The notes under the pieces were generated by a model. That model searched no databases and was not told where the DNA came from. It saw only the letters and a list, made by a program, of their open reading frames with translations. A stretch of DNA of 64,000 nucleotides, from positions 49,377,131 through 49,441,130 of the forward strand of contig NC_037682.1 in NCBI RefSeq assembly GCF_003255815.1, in the 5' to 3' direction. Every line of letters begins with the position of its first letter. Position 1 is the stretch's first letter. Made by a program: the position numbers and the translations under genes. Origin of the DNA: Theropithecus gelada. Taxonomy: Eukaryota; Chordata; Mammalia; Primates; Cercopithecidae. Of this stretch, positions 37,966 to 49,860 are shown piece by piece.

Positions 37966-38291
37966 CATTTATTTTTATTATGTATTTATTTATTTTTATT
38001 TTGAGGTGGAGTCTCACTCTGTTGCCCAGGCTGGAGTGCAGTGGTGCAATCTTGGCTCACTGCAGGCTCCACCTCCCAGGTTCACGCCATTCTCCTGCCT
38101 CAGCCTCCTGAGTAGCTGGGACTATAGGCGCCCACCACCACACCCGGCTAATTTTTTGTATTTTTAGTAGAGCCGGGGTTTCACCGTGTTAGCCAGGATG
38201 GTCTCGATCTCCTGACCTCGTGATCTGCCTCAATCTCCCAAAGTGCTGGGATTACAGGCGTGAGCCACCACGCCTGGCCTCAATTTATTTT
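37966..38291 (-). mobile_element. AluY, antisense
   Basis: Complement of a full dimeric Alu from a T-rich tail (about 37978-38000) to GCCTGGCC at 38279. Typical blocks are GGAGTCTCACTCTGTTGCCCAGG, CTCCTGCCTCAGCCTCC, GTCTCGATCTCCTGACC. CATTTATTTTT before it and CAATTTATTTTT after it are a likely target-site duplication. Confidence 0.9.
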
Positions 38292-40340
38292 TCTGTTCTT
38301 GACATTCTTGAGCTGGCTGCAGGGGTTAATGAATGAATCAAATGGGTCCTGTTTCTCATGGGTTACAGTCAAAGCTTGTTCCGTTTTTCTTCTGGTTGTT
38401 GTGAAAAGGCAATTGGCAGAAGTCTCAAAGTGTGTGAAAATAAGTCTGCTCTCACCTGAGACAAATTTTTGGCCCTTTATGTGTATTTGCATAAACTTTA
38501 ATTTTAAAAATCTGAAAACACCTTAACATGATTATAATTACCTTAACCTAATTACTAAGGCTGCAGTTTAAAATATGTACATTTTAAAGCAAATATTAAA
38601 ATAAAATTCTACAGCCTAAATTATCCTACGATGCCCAAAGATTACTTTACGAGTACATGTAAGGTAAATTTCTCTTTAAGGAGAATGGTAGAAAAAAACC
38701 ATCTTTTTCATGTAACCCAAACCAAAAGTTGTGATAGAATGTACAAATTCTATTTGCAGTTCACTAAGAGAACAGAACAAAACAAGAAATTAGTATGTAT
38801 GAACAGTCGATAGGGAAAGTAGGAAACCTGGGTTCTAGATTTCATTCTACTTACTATTCACCAAGCTGATATTTTTATGCATATCACTTTCCTTTCCTAG
38901 GCATGAGCTTTTTCCATCTGTAGAGCAAAGAGATTGTGTTAGAATATGATGTTCACAATTCTTTCTTCTGTTACCATTATGTTTTCTGGTGTTTGCAAGA
39001 AAATCAGTGCATTACATGGTGAAGCCACATGCTTATAACTGTAAGGAGACAGAAGCAAAGAAAGATGACCTCCATCTCTGGAGGTAACCTCTGGAGAAAA
39101 GGGTGTGAGCTGAAATGATAGCATTTCCAAGAAGATAGATGCAAGAATGGATATGAAAGAGGTTTTAGTGGTCAGCATTAACAGAACCTCTGAAAATGTC
39201 AGGCATTATGGACATAAAGGGTCTTTATATCTTTATGTCAGGCTAGGGACATAAAGATAAATAAGCCTCAGTGTTTCCCTTAACGAGCTCAGAATTGGGT
39301 GGGAGAAAAAAATATGGGAAGAAAAAAGAAATTCCATAATTTGCACAGGGACAAAGGTTGAGCTATGATAGGAGCACAAATAAGGCAGTAGTCAGATAAC
39401 ACTTCAAGGAAAAAGTGATTCTTGAGACTGAAAAGATGAGTAGAATTGTGACAGACAGGTAGTTTTAATAAGAAAGGAAGAAATGGTGCTACGGAAAAAT
39501 ATGCAGGAATCGCAAGAGATTTACTTGGAAATAAACCTAATATGTAGGACTGGGAGTGTAGTAGTTCTTCCCCTATTCCTGCTGTCTCATCTCAAATATT
39601 AGGAGTGTATTTGAACAAGTAACTTCTATGCTGAAAAAAGGACTTCAGTTCTTTCTTTCCATAAAATCTCAGCTATATTTCCTAGATCATTTTGTTGACA
39701 TTGGAGATTTACGAAAAGTAAAAGTATTTGTGATCTCTTTCAAATAATTATTTGAAGCTCTTTCCCTACCCTTCCTTCAGTCTGTAATGACTCGTTATGG
39801 ACACACTTTCTTCTCTGTGCTGAACAAGCACAAAATTAGGCTGCTTAGTTACCCCTGTCACTGTTTCCACTTTGTCACGGCTGGACTTGTCCAGCTTTAT
39901 AATATGCCTTACCTGGTAGGCAAAGAAGTGGTCATCAGGGTTGTTTTGAGTAGGTAACAAAATCGAGGATATCCCTGGAGAACTGAACTAGGCTTGGGGC
40001 CTGGTGTTAGGCAGCATCAATCAAATAAATGATAACATCTCCTTAGGGATGCCTCCCTACCCTACCCTACCCTACCCTACCCTACCCTACCCTACCCTAT
40101 TTGTTTCCTCCAACTTCTATTGTCCCCTTATATGATGTCTGTCACACTAGAATAGGATGTGTTACAGGGTAACTTGGTTAGGCCTGGGGTTCCCTGATGT
40201 TTTGTGGAACTATAGCAAATGGGGATAAATATAAGGGTAAGAGATAACATCTTTCAGTAGCACTGATTGAATCTGTTTCTATAGAATAGTATTTTTTTTC
40301 TCTTCCTTTCTTTACAAATAGGAAGGTCGTATTTGAAGGA
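38292..40340. other. SOX6 intron, mostly unique with a tentative L2 relic
   Basis: A decayed L2-like complement may span 39230-39480 (AGATAAATAAGCCTCAGTG, CTTAACGAGCTCAGAATTGGG). A perfect 12-base inverted repeat lies at 39228-39259 and a (CCCTA)n tract at 40055-40099. No gene supported. Confidence 0.5.
40055..40099. repeat. (CCCTA)9 pentanucleotide microsatellite
   Basis: Nine perfect copies of CCCTA. The motif is one A short of the vertebrate telomere repeat CCCTAA. Uninterrupted, so likely unstable and polymorphic. Confidence 0.95.
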
Positions 40341-43300
40341 GAATTTTTTTAATTGAAATTTTAATTTTTGTGAGCACATAGTAGATGAATATATATTTCA
40401 TGTATGAGGTACATGAAATGTTTTGATATGGACATGCAATGCATAATAATCATATCATATGATGTGGGGTATCCATCCCCTCAAGCATTTATCCTTTGTT
40501 ACACACAATCCAGTTACACTATTTTAGTTATTTTTAAAATGTACATTTAAATTATTATTGACTTGCATTTGTCCATCCTCATGCTGCTAATAAAGACATA
40601 CCAGAGACTGGGTAATTTATAAAGAAAAAGAATTTTAATGGACTCAGAGTTCCACATGGCTGGGGAGGCCTCACAATCATGGCAGAAGGTGAAGGAGAAG
40701 CAAAGGCACGTCTTATATAGTGTCAGGCAAGAGAGCGTGTGCAAGGGAACTGCTCTTTGTAAAACCATCAGGTCTCCTAAGACTTACTCACTATCATGAG
40801 AACAGCAAGGGAAAAAGCCACCCCCCATGTTTCAATTACCTCTCACTGGGTCCCTCCACAACACACGGGAATTATGGGAACTACAATTCAAGATGAGATT
40901 TGGGTGGGGACACAACCAAACCATATTATTTTGCTGCTGTCCCCTCCCAAATCTCATGTCCTCACATTTCAAAACACAATCATGCCTTTCCAGCAGTCTC
41001 CCAAAGTCTTAACTCATTCCAGCATTAGCCCAAAAGTCCAAGTCTAAAGTCTTACCTGAAACAATGCAAGTTTCTTCTGCCTATGAGCCTGTAAAATCAG
41101 AAGCAAGTTAGTTAATTCCTAGATACAATGGGAGTACAGGCATTGGCTAATTTCACCCGTTCCAAATGGGAGAAATTGGTCAAAATGAAGGGGCTACAGG
41201 CCCCATGCAAGTCTGAAATCCAACAGGGCAGTCAAATCTTAAAGCTCCAAAATGATCTTCTTTGACTCCATGTCCCACATCTAGGTTAAACTGATGCAAG
41301 AGGTGGGGTCACATGGCCTTGGGCATGACTATAGTCACCCTGTTGAGATATCAGCTTAGGTCTTATTCATTCTTTCTATTTTCCTATACCTATGAACCAT
41401 CCTTATCTCCCCTGAACCCTCCCATTATCCTTCCAAGCCTCTGATAACCATCCTTCTACTCTCTATCTTCATGAGCTCAATTGTTTTGATTTTTAGATCC
41501 AGAAATAAGTGAGAACACATGATGTTTGTCTTTCTGTGCCTGGCTTATTTCCCTTAGCATAATGACCTCCAGTTCCATCATGTTGTTGCAAATGACAATC
41601 TCAATTTTTGTGACTGAATTGTACTCCACTGTGTATAAGTACCACATTTTCTTTATTCATTCATCTGCTGATGGACACTTAGATTGCTTGCAAACTTTGG
41701 CTATTGCAAACAGTGCTGCAACAAACATGGGGATGCAGATATCTCTTTGATATACTGATTTCCTTTCTTTTAGGTATATACCAGCTGTGGGATTCCTAGA
41801 TCATATGGTAACTCTATTATTAGCTTTTTGAGGAACCTCCAAATTGTGCTCCATAGTGGTTGTACTAATTTACATTCTCACCAACAGTGTACAGGGATTC
41901 CTATGTTTTTGTCAGCATTTGTTATTGACTGTCTTTTGGATATAAGTCATTTTAACTGGGGTGAGATGATAATGTCATTGTAGTTTTGATTTACATTTCT
42001 CTGACTAGGGATGTTGAGCAACTTTTCATATGCCTGCTTGCCATTTGTATGTCTTCTTTTGAGAAATGCCTATTCAAATATTTTACCTGTATTTTAATTG
42101 GATTAATAGATTTTTTCCAAAGAGTTGTTTGAGCTCCTTATATGTTCTAGTTATAAATCCCTTGTCAGATGAGTAGTTTGCAAATATTTTCTCCCATTAT
42201 TGGGATTGTCTCTTCACTTTGTTGATTGTTTCCTTTGCTGTGCAGAAGCTTTTTAACTTGATTTGATTCTATTTGTCCATTTTTGCTTTGGTTTCCTGTT
42301 CTTGTGGGATATTACTCAAGAAATCTTTGCCCAGACCAATATCCTGGAGAGTTTCCTCAATGTTTACTTGTGGTAGTTTCATACGTTGAGGTCTTAGACT
42401 TAAGTTTTTAATTCATTTGAATTTGAATTTTGTATAAGGTTAGTGATGGGTTCTAGTTTCGTTCTTCTGCATATGAATATCCTGTCTTTCTATCCCCATT
42501 TATTGAAGAGACTGTCTTTTCCCCAGCATATGTTCTTGGCAGCTTTGTTAAAAACGAGTTCACTGTAGGTGTGTGGATTTGTTTCTGGGTTCTCTATTCT
42601 GTTCCATTGGTCTATGTGCCTGTTTTTATGCCAGAACTATGCTGTTTTGGTTACTATAGCTCTGCAGTATAATTTGAAGTCAGGTAATGTGATACCTCCA
42701 GTTTTGTTCGTTTTACATAGAATAGGTTTTTCTATTCTGGGTCTTTTGTGGTTTAGGATTTGTTTTTTCTAGTTCTATGAAGAATGTCATTGGTTTCGAT
42801 ATGGATTGCATTGAATTTGTAGATTGTTTTGGGTAACATGGACATTTTAACAATATTGATTCTTCCAATTCATGAACACAAAATATCTTTCCATTTTTTG
42901 ATGTCCTCTTCACTTTCTTTCATCAGTGTTTTATAGTTTTCCTAATAGAGATCTTTTACCCTTTTAGTTAATTTTTAGGCATTTAATTTTACTTGTGACT
43001 ATTGTAAGTGGCATTACTTTTAAATTTCTTTTTCATATTGTTCTCTGTTGGAATATAGAAATGTTACTGATTTTTACGAGTTTATTTTATATCCTGCAAC
43101 TTTACTGAACATGTTTATCTGTTCTAATAGGGTTTTTTGTTGTTTTTTTTTTTTTGTTTTTGGTGAGGTCTTCAGGTTTTTCCAAATATATAATCATATA
43201 ATCTGCAAACAAAGATAATCTGACTTCATACTTTCAATTTGGATACCCTGTGTTTTTTTCTCTTGTCTGATTGCTCTAGCTAGGACTTCCAGTACTATGT

Positions 43301-43815
43301 TGAATAACAGTGTTGAAAGTGGACATCTTTGTCATGTTCCAGATCTTAGAGGAAAGGCTTTCAGTTTTTCTCCATTGAGTATGATATTAGCTGTGTGTCT
43401 GTCATGTGTGGCTTTTATTATATTGAGGTATGTTCCTTTTATCCCCAGTTTTTTTAAGGGTTTTTAAATCAGGCACAGATGTTGAATTTTATCAGTGCTT
43501 TTTCAGCATCAGTTGAAGTTGATCATGATTTTTGTCCTTGATTCTGTTGATGTGATGTATCACATTGATTGATTTGTATATGTTGCACCATCCTTGCATC
43601 CCAATTCCACTTGGTCATGATGAATGATATTTTTTAACGTATTGTCAAACTTGGTTTGCTAGTATTTTATTGAGGATTTTTGTATCAGTATTCATCAGAG
43701 GTATTAACCTGTAGTTTTCATATATATATATTTTTTCATATATATATGGCTTTGTCTGGTTTTGGTATCAGAGTACTACTGACCTTGTAGAATGAGTTTG
43801 GAAGTATTCTGAGAG
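40340..43815 (-). mobile_element. LINE-1 (L1MA/L1PB-like), 3' part, antisense
   Basis: Complement of an L1 3' UTR (AATTTTTGTGAGCACATAGTAG, TCAAGCATTTATCCTTTG) and the 3' half of ORF2 to about 43815, where it ends inside the reverse transcriptase region. It is interrupted at 40564-41325 by a MaLR element. Heavily broken frames; no intact protein. A TATA-rich tract lies at 43718-43748. Confidence 0.87.
40564..41325 (-). mobile_element. Partial MaLR (MST/THE1) element: 3' LTR plus internal stub, antisense
   Basis: The complement of an MST/THE1 LTR spans 40564-40928 (CTGCTAATAAAGACATACCAG ... CACAACCAAACCATATTA), followed by the complement of the 3' part of the internal region (AAATCTCATGTCCTCACATTTC, CAGCATTAGCCCAAAAGTCC, GGGGCTACAGGCCCCATGC) up to 41325. 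The 5-base TGACT occurs at 40559-40563 and again at 41326-41330, and the L1 sequence continues across as if uninterrupted. The 5' LTR is missing apart from perhaps its terminal bases, so the element is a deleted remnant. No retroviral open frame is present. Confidence 0.85.
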
Positions 43816-44730
43816 ATGATTTTTATTTCTTTCTTTCCAGGGTGGATTCTGGCAGGCTACTTAAAATGTCTTTTCTAAATTGAAATGATAAAGCACAGAA
43901 GAATTTTTCCCAAAAGAATTTGGTGTGTAAAGTTGTGCCTCCTTTTTTACTGTCCGTTTTTGTATACTGGAGCATACTGGTCCCAATTTAAAGCCCCCTC
44001 AATTCCCATTTTATCAAGCTCTCCTATGTCTACCTATACTTTGCATAGTTCTTCTTTTTATCTTATCAGTCTATTAATGTGGGGTTAATTTTTTAGAGGT
44101 TTTGTACCATGTCTTGAACATTTGGAGAAGGGCATTGTCTAGATCCAATTGTGACACTTATTCCTTCAAGGTGACTGGTGGTGCTGTTACCTCTTTCTTG
44201 TCCATCTGAAGATTGTGAAATGCCATTTTAGAGAGTAACTGTAACACATTTGAAAATACAATTTTCTATTTGAGAGCTCAGAATAGCAGTCACATCAGAA
44301 TCTTTCTTCTCCTTGGACAGTGATCCTTGTCTGGTGGCTAGGAACAAGAAATTGGTTTCATTGTGGTTCACTGTGTAACTTATTTAAAATAATTTAATTT
44401 TAAAAGCAGAAAGAATACAGGCTTTTAAAAGTAAGATTGACTAACATGGATAATTATTTCTATCTTATATAATTATTGTGAAGATTAAATGAAATAATAA
44501 ATATAAAATATCCAGCCCAGTGCCTCACTGAGTTTAGTTCTCAATGTACGTTTGTTGAATTAACGCATGAATGAATTGGGGTGATTATTGGAAGACTCGA
44601 TGACTGGTTATGTTGCTATATGAAAATCATATGTTTATAACAAGAAAAGGCCTTGTACTTTTTCTGTTTGGCACACTCCATTAGAGATCCTAAATGATTG
44701 TATCATAGAAAGCAGGTATGTAAATATATT

Positions 44731-44732
44731 TA

Positions 44733-44769
<37 letters not shown>
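44731..44769. repeat. Compound microsatellite (TG)n(TA)n
   Basis: An alternating TG tract runs directly into a TA tract; the TA part could form a cruciform. Confidence 0.9.
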
Positions 44770-46015
44770 GTCAAGTTATGGTAAATATAGTTACATCGTG
44801 ACACCACCCATTGTAATTTGACATCAATTTGGCTATATTTGGACAAAGCATGTTTCTCTTTTCAAATATAATCGTGGTATAACATCAATCTCTGACACAA
44901 TACATTTCTTAGGTCCTGCTATAGACCATTATGTGTACTGGAAGGCACTGAAGGGTTTCACCATGAGGCTGAGTCTAATTGGTAGGACCTACTGCTTTGG
45001 GTTAAATCTAAATAGGCTTAGTTATTAAAGTGTCACTAAGATCCAAATGGAAGACAGATATATCTTTAAAGCTAGCCACAGTGCACAAAGCAGTACAAAT
45101 ACTGTTAGAGGTATTTATTTGTGGATTGGTAAGTTCTTCACAGGACTTTCTTAATTCAATTTATTTAAGAGGTTGGTCCCATTTATCGATGCTGGAAATG
45201 TGCTTGAAAGGTGCAAAAGTTGGCTAATTTTGTATCCATTTGTACTTTTAAGTGATAGATATTCTGGTAATGTTGAAGTGATAGCTAGAGTGTACTTCTA
45301 ACTCCAATACTAATTATACGATCTTGGGCAAGCTACTTGCTAGATCTTAGCTCATTAGCAGAATAAGGAAGTCAGACTTACCTAAATGATTTGATAGTGT
45401 CCTTTCAGTTCTATGTGTCAAATATATATTTTTGAGCTTACCAAAATTTTAATGCTAGCCACTTTATTAAAGCTGCCTGTAATAAAGGTGGAACATTTTA
45501 AGCCATAAAGTAAAAATCATTTCTTAAAGAGCTTCCATAAAATAAGTAATTTTATAATTTTGAAAAATATTTAGCTAGGCTTATTTTTACACATATACAC
45601 TGCAGGTCTTTTATATGTCTTGGATAAAGAAACAATTCTATCCCAAACAATCAGTGTGAATTTTTCAAAATTGAAACAGGAAAAAAAATCTATATTTATA
45701 CTAAAACAGTCTTCACCTAAGTTTAAATGTTTATGGGACTTTGGCTAAGCCTGTCATAAGCTTTACTATATTGTTGATTTTTAAACCTCAACTATGTTTA
45801 CAAATGAATATTCACTATTATAATCATTTTGACTGTGAACTATGATCTGAGAATTATATGTGGAATGACATTTTTGGAGACTCTTATGTAATAGTTAATC
45901 AGAGTTTAACCTTTTCCATTCCTAAACCATTGGTCTGCAAAGAAATTTTCTAACTAAAGCTATTTGGTTATAATAAATAGTTTTTTTGTTTTTTGTTTTT
46001 GTTATTAACCAGAGT

Positions 46016-46063
46016 GTTAATAACTAGACTATTATTAACTAGACTATGTTAATAACTAGACTG
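46016..46063. repeat. Three-copy ~16-base direct repeat
   Basis: GTTAATAACTAGACTA, TTATTAACTAGACTAT and GTTAATAACTAGACTG follow one another with no gap. Confidence 0.8.
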
Positions 46064-46139
46064 AGAAGAAAAAATGGTACTACTCATTAGTTATGGCTCA
46101 AACAGTATAATTTGTATTAGAAGCATTTAAGGCAGTTTG

Positions 46140-47010
46140 CAAAACTGTTCTCCCCTTCTGCAGATTGTCTGTTCATTCTGTTGATTGATTATTTTGCTGT
46201 GCAGCAGCTTTTTAGTTTAATGTAGTCTCATTTGTCTAATTTTGGTTTTGTTTCTTTTGGGTTTGAGGGCTTAGTTATGAATTCTTTGCCTAAACCAAGG
46301 CCCAGAAGAGTTTTCCTTAAGTCTTCTTCTGGTATTTTAATAGTTTCAGTCTTACATTTACGTCTTTAGTCCATCTTGAGTTGATTTTTGTATATGGGGA
46401 GAGATAGGCATTCAGTCTCATTCTCCTGCATATGCAATCCAATTTTCCCAGCATCATTTATTTAAGAAAGTGTCCTTTTTTCAGTACATGTTCTCATCAA
46501 TTTTGTCAAAGATCAGCTGGCTCTAAGTATGTGGGTTTGAGTTCTCTATTCTGTTCCATTGATCTACGTGTCTATTTTTACACAAGTACCATGCTGTTTT
46601 GGTTACTGTAGCTTTTTAGTATAACTTGAAGTCAGAATGTGATGCCTCCAGCTTTGTTCTTTTTGCTTAGGATTGCTTTGACTCTTGGGCTCTTTTTTGG
46701 TTGCATATGAATTTTAGGATTGTTTTTTCTAATTTGGTTAAAAACGACATTGGTATTTTTACAGAGATTGAATTGAATCTGTAGATTGTTTGGGGCACTA
46801 TGGTCATTTTAACGATATCAATTCTTCTAATCCATGACCATTGGATGTTTTTCCATTTGTTTATGTCATCTACAATTTCTTTCATCCGTGTTCTATAGTT
46901 TTCCTTGTACAGATTTTTCACCTCTTTGGTTAAATATATTCCTAAGTATTTTATTTTTTGTAGCTATTGTAACTGGGATTGCCTTCTTTCTTTGGTTTTC
47001 AGCTAGATGT
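46140..47010 (-). mobile_element. Internal LINE-1 ORF2 fragment, antisense
   Basis: The minus strand reads ORF2 between the reverse transcriptase and the C-terminus, for example KENYRTRMKEIVDDINKWKN and KLEKTILKFICNQKRAQ. Both ends are truncated: there is no 3' UTR or tail at the 46140 side. It is therefore a remnant cut by deletion or rearrangement rather than a simple 5'-truncated insertion. Confidence 0.85.
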
Positions 47011-47294
47011 TTTTAGGTGTCTAGAAATGCTACTACTGGTTAGTGAAGCTAACAGTTACTGAGCAGCTATCTAGTCAAAATTTTAGCAAACTACTTCAAA
47101 AGAATAATTTGCTGTGAAACAGTGTGATTAAAGTTGGACTGAATTTTTTTACCTTTTATTTTTTTAACTTTAACATCATAAAATTGTTCATCACATATAT
47201 AATAAATATAATGGTGTACCACTTGTGCTGCCTCATTTATAGACACTGTCTTTCCTTCCTAATATGCAAGGATTTTGTATAGTACGTTAATTCA

Positions 47295-47480
47295 GAAACT
47301 ACTGATTGGGTATCTATTGTTTGCAAGGCACCGTTATTGATGCTAAGCATTCAAAAATAATTAGATCATACCTTCTGTGAGCTTACAGTGTATCAAGCAG
47401 GATAAGATACATGTGCATAATTACACATAAAGTTTAAAATAGTGATAAGCACCACAAAAAAGTACAAATAAAGTGTTAAG
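47295..47480 (-). mobile_element. L2 LINE 3' end, antisense (decayed)
   Basis: CTGATTGGGTATCTATTGTTTGCAAGGC, TACCTTCTGTGAGCTTACAGTG and AAAATAGTGATAAGCACC follow the complement of the L2 terminus. Confidence 0.6.
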
Positions 47481-48890
47481 GATTTATATTTTATATCTCC
47501 TTTAGAGCTGTGTGCTTTGAATTCTCCTCAGCTTCTAACACAGAGCCTTACACATGGAACAAATTCAACTGATGTTAGTTTAGAGGGTGAGCTGAGAAAT
47601 TATTTTGTAAGCTTATACCTATTCATTTAATGACATTCATATTATCCAAGACAAATTTAAAATCTTCAATCTGAATAGAATGACATTTATAATAAAATCA
47701 TATGTTTTGTTAGACAGAATGTGGATATTTTAATTTTTGTGAATACCTTCTATCTTTTCATTGGACTCCGTTTTCTGATTTCTATTTCAAGGCTCATTCT
47801 ACTAAATCTTACCTGATATCCTACTGTCCAGTTTACCCAGCTTTGAAAAGGGTTATGGAATGCGGCTGTACCTCTTCCTTTCTCTAATGTATCAGTAATC
47901 ACAACTCATAAGAACCAGCTCTATGGAGTCTCAGAGTTTATGTGGTCTTGCCTTCCTTAGGTACAACCCAGTTCAAAGGGCTGTAAAACAAATGAATATC
48001 AGAGGTCTAAAAGAAGCAACTAACACTACTCTTTTCCTGAAAAGTAATTGTATTATTCTTTCAATCTGAAGGATTCATAGCCAACTTTTTTAAAAAAAAT
48101 AGATTTATTTCCAAAAATGTGTTTTTCTGCATTTTTCACTAGTTCAAATTTCCCAAAAGACTTAAGAGTGAGTAAAATTCACATTCATTTGATCTTTTTA
48201 ATGATTGAGGTAAAAGGCATAAATGATATCCAAGGACTCTTAGCATCTCTAAGATTTTATGACTCTTTAATACTCATAGTAGGATATATTGGTTATGATA
48301 CCAGCTACGGGACTATATAGTCAACATGTTTCATCTTATAACCATCTTGACTCCATTCGGTATAGAACTTTTTTTCACTGCCTTAATCCAAGCAGACATT
48401 TTCAGAAGCTTGACCTGTCCCCATTCTGAAGACATCTGGCTGAATTTCAAAGGAAAATGATACAACAGAGTAAAAGAGAAACCAAAAAGATGCCCCCCTC
48501 ATTTTGCCTAAGTGCTAGCAATTTGACTGACTCTGCTTGTGAATTTTTCTTGCCACTGAGTCATTGCATACAGAATTATGAAACTTTAATTTCTTTAGAG
48601 GCTTGTTATATTAGAAAAATTGTTCCAAAGAAAGCAACAATCATGACATAAGCACATCTGGCTCTTGCAAATTATTCTTTATTAAGCTTTCATTTAATTA
48701 CATGTGCTGAAAGGTCTGTTTTTGATTACTGTGGTAATTTTTTTATTTGTCCATCTGAATGATAGAAATGCTGGAAATTACATACAAACCACCTGTTTTT
48801 TCTCCCCTACTCATATGGCAAAGTTTGAGCTATTTTGGTTGATGATCTACGAAGCTTTCTATTTATTATGATAGAAATGTGACCATCAAG
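47480..48890. other. SOX6 intron, unique stretch
   Basis: No repeat or gene recognised. Short open frames such as 48117-48320 and 48457-48651 show no domain. Confidence 0.5.
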
Positions 48891-49012
48891 GTAATGACTT
48901 GGGTGCAGCACACCAACATGGCATAAGTATACATATGTAACAATCCTGCACGTTATGCACATGTACCCTAGAACTTAAAGTATAATAATAATAATTTTAA
49001 AAAAAAGAAGAA
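48891..49012 (+). mobile_element. Short L1PA 3'-end insertion, sense
   Basis: Only the last ~115 bases of a primate L1: GGGTGCAGCACACCAACATGG, CATATGTAACAATCCTGCACG, CACATGTACCCTAGAACTTAAAG, then (TAA)n and an A-rich tail. Strongly 5'-truncated and little diverged. Confidence 0.9.
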
Positions 49013-49860
49013 AAGAAAATATTTGAATGAAGTTTTCAAGCATTAAATAGTGTTAAGATTGGAGTGTCTGACTTCTGGTTAACCATAGCAGATTAACATT
49101 TTCATTTATTATCGATTTTAACCAAATCCTAGTAAATTTATGGTTAAGGATTATAGGTGTAAACCTTCAAGTAGAAATGGAAAGAGAAGACAAAAAAAAT
49201 TGGAATATGAGAAATGGATAGATGAGTTATAACTGTCTTAGCAGAAAAGAGAAAGCTGATACCCAAGCTTTAGGAGTGTAAAGCCAAAAAGAATCAAGCC
49301 CAATTGGGAGCTGAACCTTTAAAATGCTTAGGAATTGAAGGTATCATGTATCATTAAAGGAACAGTTGTAAGAGGTGGAACTGTAGACAGGATGACTGGT
49401 TGAAAATAGATATAAGATGATCCCTCCCTAATGTCATGCAACCTGGTAACTACAATCCCTGCCTCCTCCCTCCCAGCCCCATGAGCATATAACCTGACAG
49501 AAGTCACTGGAGATTTATTCTCTTGAAAAGTAGAACTTGAATGGTTTATGTCTTGGGACACCAGGCATAGCTGAGAATGAGTGATGTGCCATGGTGAAAA
49601 TCAGGGAATCTGCAGGATAGACCAGACTATGAGATTCTTCTCCTGCTTTCTGTTGCTTGGCTTATGTAATGATGGCATAGAAGTCTATGCACAAATCAAG
49701 GCAAGAATTTGAAGACATCTCTCTGAGAAAATGGTCTAGTCTAAGATAAATGGCCTGTAGATATTGACATTTGGAATTTCCCAATGAAAAAGCAGACTTT
49801 CTTCATCATTACCTTATGCTGAAGCCCATAAATCAATAAGTCTATCCTGTACTTAGATCT
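49013..49860. other. SOX6 intron, unassigned stretch
   Basis: No gene. Part of this may be the 5' end of the ancient LINE that follows, but I could not match it with confidence. Confidence 0.4.

Larger units (their letters stand above)
43815..46140. other. SOX6 intron with small relics
   Basis: A MIR-like stretch at about 44450-44575 (GAAGATTAAATGAAATAATAAATATAAA, CCCAGTGCCTCAC), a (TG)n(TA)n microsatellite at 44731-44769, another MIR-like stretch at 45290-45420 (CTTGGGCAAGCTACTTGC), and a three-copy direct repeat at 46016-46063. Otherwise unique, with no gene supported. Confidence 0.55.
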
